64,000 nt of DNA, from the NCBI RefSeq assembly GCF_036370855.1, contig NC_088099.1, positions 29,532,501-29,596,500 of the forward strand, written 5' to 3'. The DNA comes from Dromaius novaehollandiae (lineage: Eukaryota > Chordata > Aves > Casuariiformes > Dromaiidae). Each line of letters starts with the position of its first letter. Positions within the stretch are counted from its first letter, which is position 1. The position numbers and the translations under genes were made by a program. The notes under the pieces were generated by a model that saw only the letters and a list, made by a program, of their open reading frames with translations, was not told the DNA's origin and did no database searches. This document shows positions 11,701 through 21,085 of this stretch, piece by piece.

Positions 11701-14700
11701 GCTTCTATGATTGGTTTTGATTTCTGTTAGATATGTAACGGTATTCTCAGTCTAAAGAAGAAGTGGTGTAGTTCCTTTGTGATCTTTCTTTCTGGCTCTT
11801 CAGTTCCCATGGGCATTAAGCATACTGCATCAGCAGCCTCTGCTGGCCCACAGTGAAAGAGTAAGCCTCTTGACACAGGTGCTGTTCCTTCACTGCAAGG
11901 CTAGCCCTCTCATTTGCTACACACAAGCACTTCTGTTCTCACTTGCTCGCTCTCTATCCCTCTCGTCCCATGCTATACGCCTCCCCCCACCACAACCATT
12001 TCTTTTGTTGCTTCTGCATTTCTTGCTTTTGGCTTTCTTTGCAAAGGGTTAGGTAGTCACTCCCCAAAAAGACTGTCCCATAATACCACAGTATGCAGAA
12101 GCATCATGCAGAGAATGCTGTTCTCATTCAGTAGGTCAATCTTCAACAGAGACTTTGGGTTATCACATTTTGAGGGGGGGAGGTGGAGAAGAAGTGAATG
12201 CGAAATCACAATCAATTCCCAATTTAATGCTGACCACAGTATATGCATGTCAAGTTATATATTTAAAAGAATTACTTGTTCAGTTATAAACTATCTCAGC
12301 AGATTTTTGTTCTGCCCTCCCCCTTGTTGTGAACTGGAGGTGTAGCAGTACTGCTGCTTCAGTGATAACTGAAAGCTGATTTTGTGTTTGACTTGACAGT
12401 GTGATGCCATCAGTGTTCTGGAAAAAGAGCATGACTACAGGGATGAACACTTCGACTTCATTCAGTCACATATCCGACGGTTTTGCTTACAACGTATCCT
12501 TTAACACTTCATAAGTATAATGACTCTATTAAATCTTTGCATTAGTTATGACCAGCTTAAAGGATATTTGTGTCTCTACCAAAGTAGTACACTAAATTCC
12601 TTCACTGTAGCAGGAAGTCTGGTTCAGTTACCCTCTGTAGACAATGTTGAATGTAACTTTTCTTTTTTTACTGTTGAGTGCTCTTAACTGTTTGATGGAG
12701 CCTCAAGAGTCTAACATGCGCTCTTACAATCAATTTCTTTACTTGCCTTTATTTCCATATTAAGAGGCAGTTTCCCAAATCAGCAAGCCTTAGATGACAA
12801 GTTTCCTGAAACAGTAACAAGATGATTCACTTAACTATGGTTGTGCTGCTTCAGATAAACATAAGGCGTGGGGTTTTTTTTTTTCGACCAGAATATTCAG
12901 TCTCTCTTCAGTAAATCTATGAGATAATGCAATGAGGGAAGGAAGTACAAATTGCTGTGGGAAAGATCCACTGACTTTTCATTGCTTAGGTAGAGACAGC
13001 ATGCATAAGCTGTCACTGTGCTGTCTTTGTTCAAGAAAGTGCGTAATATACTGTTTAACTAGACAAGCTAAGATCTAGAGTTTAGATGCCAATAGTATGT
13101 CAACATTGTGCCACCTTCATTCATGCTGTGGTAAAGCAAAGCTTAAATACCATTGTAAAGACAGTAGTTGACAGATGAAAAATTAGTTCAAGAACCTGAG
13201 ACCTCAGTTTAGTTCTGAGATGGCACTTCCTTCAAAATATCTTCATTTTTCAAAATGGAATGATGGGTGATTATAATGAGGATTGCCAGACAGAGGAAGC
13301 ATAGGAAAGATTAATAGGAATTAGTCACTGTAACTGTATACCCAATATACAAATTGGAGTTCTATTCAAATCATTGCTGAATGTGAATCATACCCTATTA
13401 GATAACTTTCCTCTTTCTGAATTTGAATTGCATATGTGGAAATAGGTTAGTGTTTTTGGCATGTTATAATCTCGAGTAAAAATTATTTTAAAATTCCCTG
13501 GCTGCTTCTATTAGTCCTGTGTGTAAGCAGTATTATTTTGATATTGACCCGTGTCAGAGTATCAAGTACTCTTGGTCTGTTAGTAACTTAAAAACTGATA
13601 TACAGTACAACTGGTTTACCTTCATTTGATTGTGAAGGAGGTTGCTGTATAATGTATGAGCTTGCTCCTCTCATTTAAATACCCAGGAGAGGAAGTGGGA
13701 GGCTGTTTGGCATTTTTGAAGCTACTAGTGTTAATGCTGGAGTATCTGTGTGACATCTCTGTCTAGTCCTGCAAGATGGGATAATGATAAGAGGTAGGAA
13801 TACTGCATGAAAACTTTCAGATGATAAAGGCAGAAGACAGTTTTGAAGACGACATAGTGAAACCATTGGTACTGTGGGCTTTGAAAGTGAGACGAGCCTG
13901 TAGAAGCAACAGATGAGTTGGCCTAAAATAAATCCTGGAAAAAAAAATGTAAACTACAGAATATTTGTTTTGGATCTAAGTTCTAGAAGTTGTTTGACCT
14001 AATTAAATTTGTATTCTCCTTTTAAATTTTACAAAGTTGATATCCTTTAAAAAGAAAAAAAAGGGGGGGCATTCTACTATCTCTTACTAACCACAAAACT
14101 GAGTTTTCTTTAACAGCTTTATTCAGATGGGGCAGCACTTATTTACACTTCAGTAAAGGAAAACAAAAACATTGATTTAGTATATAAATACATAGTCCAG
14201 AAATTATATGGATTTCCTTTCAATGTTCCAGCTGTTGTTGTGGAAAAAGATGCAGTATTTATGTAAGTCATATGCATTCCTACATATATATGGCTACAGA
14301 GTGTATTTGTGCAAGACTCTAAACAGCACAGAGGCCATTTTTTGTTTACACTTTTTAAAGTTCAACATTAACATTCTCATGAGGAACAGACTGGGGGTTT
14401 GGTGAGTGCCAGTGGGTCAAGATTGCAAATACTCGCTACCACAAAGAGAAACATTAAACCAGGAGACATTTCTCCTCTGTATTACAGGGAACAAACCCAA
14501 ATCTTTAACTAGTTATGCTAGCCAAGAACACACTTGCATCGAAGAAGGGGAGTTATTACAGCTTTCATGGCTTTCAGCTCTGTTCAAATCAGGATTGCCC
14601 ACAAGGATAACCCGAAGTACCAATAGAATTTAAAGCCAAATCTTTATCTAGTCCTGCAGGTTGGGATAATGACAAGAAGATAGGAATATTGCATGAGAAC

Positions 14701-17700
14701 TTTCAGACACTAAAAGTGGAAGACAGTTTTGAAGATATCATAACAAAGCCACCAGTCAGGAAGGTAAATTGAGATGTTTTAAAAATAAAAGTAATTTTGC
14801 TAATATTTTTGACATTCAACGCTTTTATTTACCTGTCAATTTTTGGAGTGCTTCATGTCTTTGCTTCCAGTTTATCACAAGACCACTTTGTGTGTGTGTT
14901 GCTTATTTTGTCTTTATTTTGTTCTTCAATTTCTTAAATTACCAGAAAATCACTGTGTGTATTTGTGTTCTGTATAGCTTTTCTTCAGCTTACACAGCAT
15001 CATCTTCTGGCACTATTACAATGTTCAAGACTACAGATATACTTGTTTTTCTCTTAATGCCTACTGTTGGTCACGGTTGATTTAGTATTTTTAAGAACAC
15101 TTCATTATGCTCTGAATTATGAATAACTTCATGATTTTTTTCCTTATTTTAAATACTTTGTTATGGAAACACAAAGCTTGAGACAGTGTAAAACCCAAAA
15201 GTAGGCATGTTAAAACAGAAGAATATGCTGAATGTGTGTAGAACCTCTTTCATACTGTTCAAAGACTTTGACAGAACTACATGAAAACATATGTGGGGTT
15301 GTTGAATAAAATGACAATAGCAAGGGACCTATGGGTGGAGAAGTTTTTGAAGGAAAATATCTCTGTGGCTTTTTAGAACTAAGCTAAGAATTTGGGACTG
15401 ATTATAATTTCCAAGCTGAGAAAACCAATACTATGTCCTTTCTGTAGTCTTTTTAGGGAGAAATAAAGACATAAATTAGTATACAAAATTCTAAGGTGCC
15501 AAGGAAAATACAACTAACTTCTTTACATGCTTATAAGATACTGATATTTCCACATTTATTGTGGCAAGGCTTGTTTGTTTTGTAGTGGGCTTATTTGGAA
15601 GAGTGTGATTTGATACACAGAACTGGGATCTAAGATATCTCTGTACCGTTCATGTACCAGTATAATGATGCAGGTGAAGAATCACTTTTGCCATAGTTAC
15701 CCATAAAATAATACCTACCAAGCTTAGGCTAGGATAAGCTCAGAGACAGGTAAGCATGCTGCAGTGCAGTGTATGTGTCTATGAAGAGAGACTTAAATGT
15801 ATATCAAATGCTCTAAATGCCTGTAAAACGAAGTATTTCCTACAGGTCCTGAGACCCTTTGAATATGCCTTGTAACCACTCACTTCATGCCTTTTTTACT
15901 GCATATGTAATGGGTCTTTTCACAAGGACATCTAGAACCTTATGCCAGCCAGGCAGAAGGACTTAATGATCATTTTATTTAATTTCTAATTAATTAGACT
16001 TAAATGGAGTCCTCATGTAGCAATCTTAAAAAATAAATACAGAAGATACATAAAATACTATGTATTGCAGACCACATTTGCTTCATTATTGAATGCCTTG
16101 GTCATATTCATCAAGAGATATAAAAGGCAAATACTTTTTTTTTTTTTATCAAAATGATATTAATGTTTTTGTGTTGCAGTTTGTTCATGAAAAAGAAATT
16201 GTAGCAGAAGATGACCAAGTGTTTCTTATGAAGCAGCAGGTAATTTTCTGTCCGTAAAAACAAGCAGCCAGTGTTTCGCTTAATAAGTCCTGTTAAAGAA
16301 TATAAAAAACCAAATTTGTATTATGTATCTATCTATTTATTTATTTCTTTTTGCAGTCACAGTTGGCGAAACAACCACCTACTGCTGCAGGAAGGCCAGT
16401 GGTTAGTAATAAGAATTTTAAATCCCATTACATGAAAATGATTCATTTTCATATGTTTAGGGGATTGTTTTATTTAACTGCACTACTAAGTATTCTTTGA
16501 TCTAAAGATTTTTTTTTTAACCACACAGTGATTAAAGTCTACATCTTATACTGCTCTGAAATTACAATATTTCTCCCCAGCTAGGCATGACTGCTCATAC
16601 TGGCAGCAATGGCTAAATGTCACACTTTACTTCTCGTGTGTTAGAGTGAACCTAAGTAACTAGCTGACTACTCTTTCTGCCCTGAATGCGTGTCAGGGAG
16701 CAAATTGTACGTCAGCTGAATTGCCCTGGTCAGTTTTATGTTCTAAATCTGGCACTGCCGCTGTAAGAATATTAGACTCCAGCATAAAATTGAGCTCAAA
16801 TGAAAACTATGGCATCAGCTATGCTTAAATAATGTATTTAAAATAACTAAAAAGTAACAAGAGTTTAATGGGGAGCATGTGATCTTTTAAGGTGGGTCTT
16901 TTTAGATGATCTGCAATTTTGCAGAAACATGACTTGTTATCTTTGAAGTAGTAAGTAATGCTTTTCTCACAGTTTGCCTTTAATCCTTCCCACATGTGCT
17001 GGTGGCACATGTTTTCTTTCCAAAGCACTCGATGTAGTTCCTCTGATCCAGTCGGTGCAGTTTTCATTCCAATCAGAGGCACTACTGAGCAACAGAAGAT
17101 ATTTTCAAGTTTCTCACAGAGATGAAATGAAAAGCTTCAGCAGTGTTTTAGCTGTTGGACTAAAGTTAACATTTGTAATAATGTTGCACACGTGTGGGAA
17201 AAATACATATGCAACCAATAAAATCAGTCTTCCATCATTTCAATTGCATGGGATGCTATGTTATCATAAAAACCAGATTGAGCTGTGAGAAACAACAAAA
17301 TGCTTCATTTCACGTGCTCTTACATAGCATGACTTTAATTCTGTGGAAGTTTGACTACTTCAGCTTTGGGTTTTTTGCGTTCGTTTGTTCCTTTTGCATA
17401 GGATGCTTCACCAAGAGTTCCTGGAGGGTCTCCTAGGACACCAAACAGATCCGTAACATCAAATGTTGCCAGTGTTACACCTATCCCAACTGGATCCAAA
17501 AAAATTGATCCCAATATGAAAGGTACCTCTCCTTGTAAGGGGACAAATACAGTTGGGAAGTAAAATAGCTGCTTTTGCCTGCTTGCTTTACTATGCTTGT
17601 TTAGATTGACTGACACACAAGGTCAGTATTTATTTAGAAAATGTGTTGTGTTTTTTTTTTCTCCCCCCCTCCTCTTCTAGCTGGAGCTACTAGTGAAGGA

Positions 17701-20231
17701 GTCCTGGCTAACTTCTTCAACAGTCTGCTGAGTAAGAAAACTGGTTCCCCTGGTGGCCCTGGTGGTGTTGGTGGCAGTCCTGGAGGAAGTGGCACTGGAG
17801 GTGCTGGCAGCAATTTACCACCATCAGCAAAAAAGTCAGGTATGATTAATGATAAAAGATCAACTCATAACCTAAACTGAAAGTGGGGCATCATTTCGGT
17901 TAATACAGGTTATCAGGAGTGTGAATATATTTAATTGGATGTCTTATTGGATACGTTTTTTGCTTTTGTTTTTGTTTTCACAATATTGTTAGTATTGCCT
18001 TTCTTGTGGCTCTCAGAGGATCAAAGAAAACCTCTTATATGGCTGCTTAAGTCTGAGTTGTGTCTGTGACTTCCTTTTTTTCTTTCTTTTTTTTTTCCTG
18101 CCTCACCACCCCCATTAATGGCTTACAGTGGAAGCCATTTTTTAGTAGTCAGATACATTGGGACTTGAAATGAAGTTGAATTTTTTTGTATTTTTTAGCA
18201 ATACTGTCAGTGTTAAAAATTTTTTTTAACTTGTTAGTGATCTAGCTCTTATGGGATAAAAGTTCTGATTTGATTGATTTTTGACAGCATATAAAACTAC
18301 CTATGTATTTTCCATTGATTGTTTTAATATGATGTCATTAGTATTTAGTATTCATCTGAAACGCATTTAGCTTTAAAGCAGTCACTATTATACAAGACTG
18401 TTCTGGTGCTTCTCATTATTTTGGCGCAAAACGTTCTGCTTTAAGAACATATATACTGACACTCTCCTCCGACCCACAAGAGTAATGCCACCTTTAAATG
18501 GGAATGCTTGTGACTCATTTGTACTTGATGTTAGTGTTTACATTTATATGCTAAAAGAAAAAACACCTGGTTTCCCACTAACATTTTGTGTAGACTAACA
18601 CTTGAATAGGCTTTTTTCCATATGTGCACCTCCCTTTTTTATATGCAAAGCTCAGTTGGTTGAACAAAGTGTGCAAGTACTTCCTAATCTGCTGCAGGCA
18701 AAGTCAGCAGGGCTAGTTTGAACAGCTTATGGAGGCTGTTCCAATGAATGCAGCTGATTCAATGTGCAATGGAGAGAGCACCTGCTGAAAAATCTTGTGG
18801 GGAGTGGCCTGAGTTGGTTTGGGTGATGCCAGTGAAACAGAGGTAGCACTCTGGATGTGTCCAGGGCCATGATAGAAATTTCAAGAACAGAATTATAATA
18901 TTAAGGAGGAAAATGTATTCAGAAATTTCCCTACTCTGCAACAAGAATTAGGGTGTGGCCAGTTTAATGTGGCAGAGGACTAGCCTTTCAAGGAATTATA
19001 AATCAAAAAAGTTTGTCTTAGATGCGGGCTATAAACTTTCCTTGGTACTTACTGTCTTCTCCTTGTGTTAGCTGTGAAAGTCACTTATCTGAAAATTGGC
19101 TGTTAAGACAATGGTTTGGGGCTTGAGGATTATTTTCCTCATGGTAATTATGGGAAACTTCTCTGTTTGTAAGCTGTAATTTTAACTGGTTTGCTTCTGA
19201 TATGATGTTAGCTTTCTTTAAATGATTTGAAGAACAGCACAGTACACCCAGCAAAAACTAGCTGTGTGGGTAGTTTCCATTTAGTTGCATCTTCAGAAAG
19301 GCTGCACTGGACCTTGCTAAAATTACCCAGGCATCAAAATTTTCCTTTACAGCCTGAAAAAAAATGCATACTTGTAATGGCATATACTTTGAAGTCCTGC
19401 ACTGTCTTTTTCCATGTATTCTTCCCCATTCCTGTGACAGAACACGTGTCTATAGAAGAGGATAGAAACCTAGACTAGGGAAAAAGAGTTAAAAGTAGCC
19501 TGGTGGGGAAAAGTGTCTTTAAACTTGGATCAGGTCCCAGTGTGATTGCATAAATGCCTGTGCAGTTCCAGCTTGGTGAGGAAGTAAATGAGTGAGGAGA
19601 GAAAGGGGTTTGCCATGCGTGTTTGTGTGTGCATGCACGTGGGCAGTGATGTCAGTTTTATGCTGATCAACTATACGTGACACTGATTTTGAAGGTTAGT
19701 GTGTGATGAAACACCTGATTTAGGTTCAGAATTACTTTAAAATACAGCTGATACAGAAAATTGTGTAGAACTATTCATAACTGCTAACCTTTACTATGCT
19801 TTTCTGTATGAAGAACCAATATAAGGCATAAAAATGTACTGACAATTAATATGTAATTAGGGAAATTGAGAAATATGGAACACACCAAAATGTGTTTTGA
19901 TATTTCTTCCCTTTTTCTAGCTGTTGATTTTTAGTATGTCTTCACTCTGCATACAAAGTATGAAATAACAATGTTTAGGATTTGTCTAAAGCAAAAACAT
20001 AGTTTTACTTCTGTGTTTTTTGTTCATTTTTAAAGGTACTTCTTGAGGAAATAAAGACACTTGAGGCTTTCCCAAAACTGTTTCATAAGTGTGACTGAAC
20101 TGTATGCTTGTCTTATAGGCCAGAAGCCAGTTTTAACAGATGTTCAGGCAGAATTGGACAGAATTTCACGAAAACCTGAAATGGTCTCTCCTACAACACC
20201 TACATCTCCTGCAGAAGGTGAAGCATCTTGA
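5990..20231 (+). CDS. DYNC1LI1: Cytoplasmic dynein 1 light intermediate chain 1, partial (3' eleven coding exons)
   Basis: Coding exons are 5990-6106, 7845-8075, 11102-11271, 12400-12493, 14127-14262, 14652-14763, 16180-16239, 16357-16401, 17402-17522, 17681-17839 and 20119-20231. All introns are GT-AG and the phases join without error into 452 residues plus stop. The human protein is about 523 residues, so roughly 70 N-terminal residues are encoded left of the window. Seen: Walker A-like GEDGAGKT at residues 1-8 of the partial protein, a TKCD G4-like motif near 172-175, an SP/TP-rich linker (residues 323-350), the adaptor-binding amphipathic helix [13 protein letters not shown] with the FF pair at 374-375, a Gly-rich linker, and a second short helix [10 protein letters not shown]. 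Family knowledge: a Ras-like domain binds the dynein heavy chain, and the C-terminal helix binds activating adaptors such as BICD2, Hook3 and Spindly. It acts in the cytoplasm on microtubule minus-end transport. The paralogue DYNC1LI2 is excluded by the Gly-rich tail and near-identity to LIC1. Confidence 0.96.
6107..7844 (+). other. DYNC1LI1: DYNC1LI1 intron
   Basis: An ordinary AT-rich intron between two well-supported exons. No conserved reading frame, RNA gene or recognisable transposon was seen. A duplicated gattaaagattaaagat motif sits near 6669. Confidence 0.85.
7845..8075 (+). CDS. DYNC1LI1: DYNC1LI1 coding exon (Ras-like core)
   Basis: The acceptor is cattgtag and the donor gtgagt. 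It encodes [19 protein letters not shown], then [20 protein letters not shown] and ends EEMKEMEQK plus one base of Leu. This is the hydrophobic beta-strand core of the Ras-like fold. The stretch reads on into the intron without a stop, so the open frame to 8146 overstates the exon. Confidence 0.95.
8076..11101 (+). other. DYNC1LI1: DYNC1LI1 intron with (GT)n microsatellite
   Basis: The largest intron of the gene inside the window. It holds the GT microsatellite plus pyrimidine tract at 8711-8807 and an unassigned, slightly GC-richer block at about 9200-9840 that contains a repeated ttccactgtgtctca motif. No exon was recognised. Confidence 0.8.
8711..8807. repeat. (GT)27 microsatellite followed by a T-rich/C tract
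   Basis: Pure GT repeats from 8711 to 8764 are followed by a T-rich run interrupted by C, ending in CCCCCCC. The alternating purine-pyrimidine part can adopt Z-DNA and is likely polymorphic in length. Overlapping open frames of Val/Cys or Thr/His repeats are artefacts of it. Confidence 0.97.
11102..11271 (+). CDS. DYNC1LI1: DYNC1LI1 coding exon
   Basis: The acceptor is actttcag and the donor gtttgt (weak but GT). It encodes (L)[20 protein letters not shown] to [12 protein letters not shown]. The FPASPQRR segment corresponds to a known mitotic SP phosphorylation region of LIC1. The last two residues start the TKCD motif completed by the next exon. Confidence 0.95.
11272..12399 (+). other. DYNC1LI1: DYNC1LI1 intron
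   Basis: A C/T-rich block lies around 11930-12010 (ctcgctctctatccctctcg...). The open frames of up to 143 codons here show no family resemblance and start and stop inside the intron. Confidence 0.85.
12400..12493 (+). CDS. DYNC1LI1: DYNC1LI1 coding exon
   Basis: The acceptor is cttgacag and the donor is the non-consensus gtatcc. It encodes [20 protein letters not shown] then [11 protein letters not shown] and one base C. Joined to the next exon's AT this gives His, where the mammalian protein has Tyr (FCLQYGAAL). Confidence 0.94.
12494..14126 (+). other. DYNC1LI1: DYNC1LI1 intron containing an exon copy
   Basis: Apart from the decayed exon duplicate at 13767-13878 nothing recognisable was seen. 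I looked for, and did not find, a matching copy of the neighbouring 136-base exon. Confidence 0.85.
13767..13878 (+). pseudogene. Decayed duplicate of the PAGWDNDKK exon inside a DYNC1LI1 intron
   Basis: By eye this stretch aligns over its whole length with the real exon at 14652-14763 at about three quarters identity, better over the first 60 bases. The upstream tctag acceptor is kept; the real donor is not. Corrected for one missing base near 13794 it would read PARWDNDKR then [20 protein letters not shown] and VKPLV, against [29 protein letters not shown] and TKPPV. As it stands the deletion brings an immediate TAG. It sits upstream of the exon preceding its parent, so splicing it in would break the frame. 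Most likely a dead tandem duplicate. Confidence 0.85.
14127..14262 (+). CDS. DYNC1LI1: DYNC1LI1 coding exon
   Basis: The acceptor is ttattcag and the donor gtaagt. It encodes [20 protein letters not shown], then [20 protein letters not shown] and DAVF plus two bases of Ile. This is the last part of the Ras-like domain. The NVP segment differs from mammalian KIP. Confidence 0.95.
14652..14763 (+). CDS. DYNC1LI1: DYNC1LI1 coding exon (parent of the intronic duplicate)
   Basis: The acceptor is ttatctag and the donor gtaaat. It completes Ile and encodes [20 protein letters not shown] to [10 protein letters not shown] degraded copy of this exon lies about 0.9 kb upstream at 13767. Confidence 0.95.
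14764..16179 (+). other. DYNC1LI1: DYNC1LI1 intron
   Basis: An AT-rich intron. A T-run just before 16150 precedes the next acceptor by about 30 bases. No gene or known repeat was seen. Confidence 0.85.
16180..16239 (+). CDS. DYNC1LI1: DYNC1LI1 coding exon
   Basis: A 60-base in-frame exon, acceptor gttgcag, donor gtaatt. It encodes [20 protein letters not shown], matching the mammalian segment except for conservative changes (KLQ to KQQ). Confidence 0.94.
16357..16401 (+). CDS. DYNC1LI1: DYNC1LI1 coding micro-exon
   Basis: A 45-base exon, acceptor tttgcag, donor gttagt. It encodes [15 protein letters not shown] and is too short to show up as an open frame. It is identified by the match to [15 protein letters not shown] of LIC1 and by phase continuity on both sides. 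Confidence 0.94.
16402..17401 (+). other. DYNC1LI1: DYNC1LI1 intron
   Basis: Nothing recognisable was seen. The overlapping open frames of 80-104 codons on both strands lack codon or family support. Confidence 0.85.
17402..17522 (+). CDS. DYNC1LI1: DYNC1LI1 coding exon (SP/TP-rich linker)
   Basis: The acceptor is tgcatag and the donor gtacct. It encodes [17 protein letters not shown] then [20 protein letters not shown] and NMK plus one base. The SPR, SPRTP motifs match the proline-directed kinase sites of the LIC1 C-terminal tail. Confidence 0.95.
17681..17839 (+). CDS. DYNC1LI1: DYNC1LI1 coding exon (adaptor-binding helix)
   Basis: The acceptor is cttctag after a long pyrimidine tract, the donor gtatga. 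It encodes [20 protein letters not shown], the helix that activating adaptors grip through its FF pair. A Gly/Ser/Pro-rich low-complexity linker follows, rich in GGT/GGC/GGA codons, then LPPSAKKSG. Confidence 0.95.
17840..20118 (+). other. DYNC1LI1: DYNC1LI1 last intron
   Basis: AT-rich with several T runs (around 18075-18095 and 18180-18230). A GT/GC-alternating patch lies near 19618-19645. No exon or transposon was recognised. Confidence 0.85.
20119..20231 (+). CDS. DYNC1LI1: DYNC1LI1 terminal coding exon
   Basis: The acceptor is cttatag. It encodes [19 protein letters not shown] then [17 protein letters not shown] and a TGA stop at 20229-20231. It contains the second short adaptor-contacting helix and the conserved [14 protein letters not shown]-terminus. 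Confidence 0.95.
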
Positions 20232-21085
20232 AGACTCCAAATAAAATTAATTATTCAGTTTTCTGGGATAAATTCAAACTTGCCTCTGCCTCTTCCTTCA
20301 GTGACTGGAACTAAAGAGCTGAAACTTTTTTTTTTTTTTTTTTTCCCCCAGAGAACACAAACAGTTGATGTCTGTCTTTCATATGCGTTGCCCAGCTTTA
20401 CAAACAGGAACTGTACAGATGGAAAAGAATATCACACCATGTAGGACTACTGTTCACAGTGCAACAATAGTAAATTAACTTCTTTCTGGGTTTTGTTGGA
20501 AAGTCAGTGTAATTCTGTAAATTTGCAAATGCGTCCACTTTATCTAAAGTTAAAGGTTGCTTAGATAGGGAAAACTGATACACACCACAGGCACTTAATT
20601 TATATTGATCTCCTGATCTGTTAGTCAAGTTTAACACCATCTTAAATAGATTAACCTCTAAAGGTGAGAACTACTACGAGTTTTATGGAAGAGAAAATGA
20701 GAAATTGCACAAAACTGTAACAACAACAACAATAAACTCCAAATATATTTGAACACTTCATTTGGAATATGGTTGCAACTCTGTTTCATCTGCCCTCAGA
20801 TTTTATACTGTAAAAACCCATCTAAAAACTTCATTCCAGATGCAAGACCTGAAATTAAGGGCCAGCTTGATTTTTTTTTTTCTTTGATTAATTTCAGACA
20901 CTGAATAAAAGACGTATAAATAAAAAACAGGTTAAATGTACAGATTATCAGTATCCAGATTTGTCTATATATATGGCTCAGCCTTAATGTCCCCCTTTTT
21001 TGTTTCCCACACTAGTTATGGTTTAAAATTGGTCATCAAAACTGTAACTGGTTAATAAAGTATTCTCTGCATTCAAATTTAAATA
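20232..21085 (+). other. DYNC1LI1: DYNC1LI1 3' UTR with candidate poly(A) signals
   Basis: AATAAA hexamers lie at 20239-20244 (eight bases past the stop), 20731-20736, 20904-20909, 20919-20924 and 21054-21059. The last has U/GU-rich sequence after it and is my preferred main site. A T19 run at 20326-20344 followed by cccccag resembles a splice acceptor but is probably just UTR. The end is inferred. Confidence 0.65.

Noticed and set aside
20326-20350. T19 tract plus cccccag as a possible splice acceptor after the DYNC1LI1 stop
   Set aside because: The preceding exon already ends in the conserved EGEAS stop, and no donor or coding segment matches.
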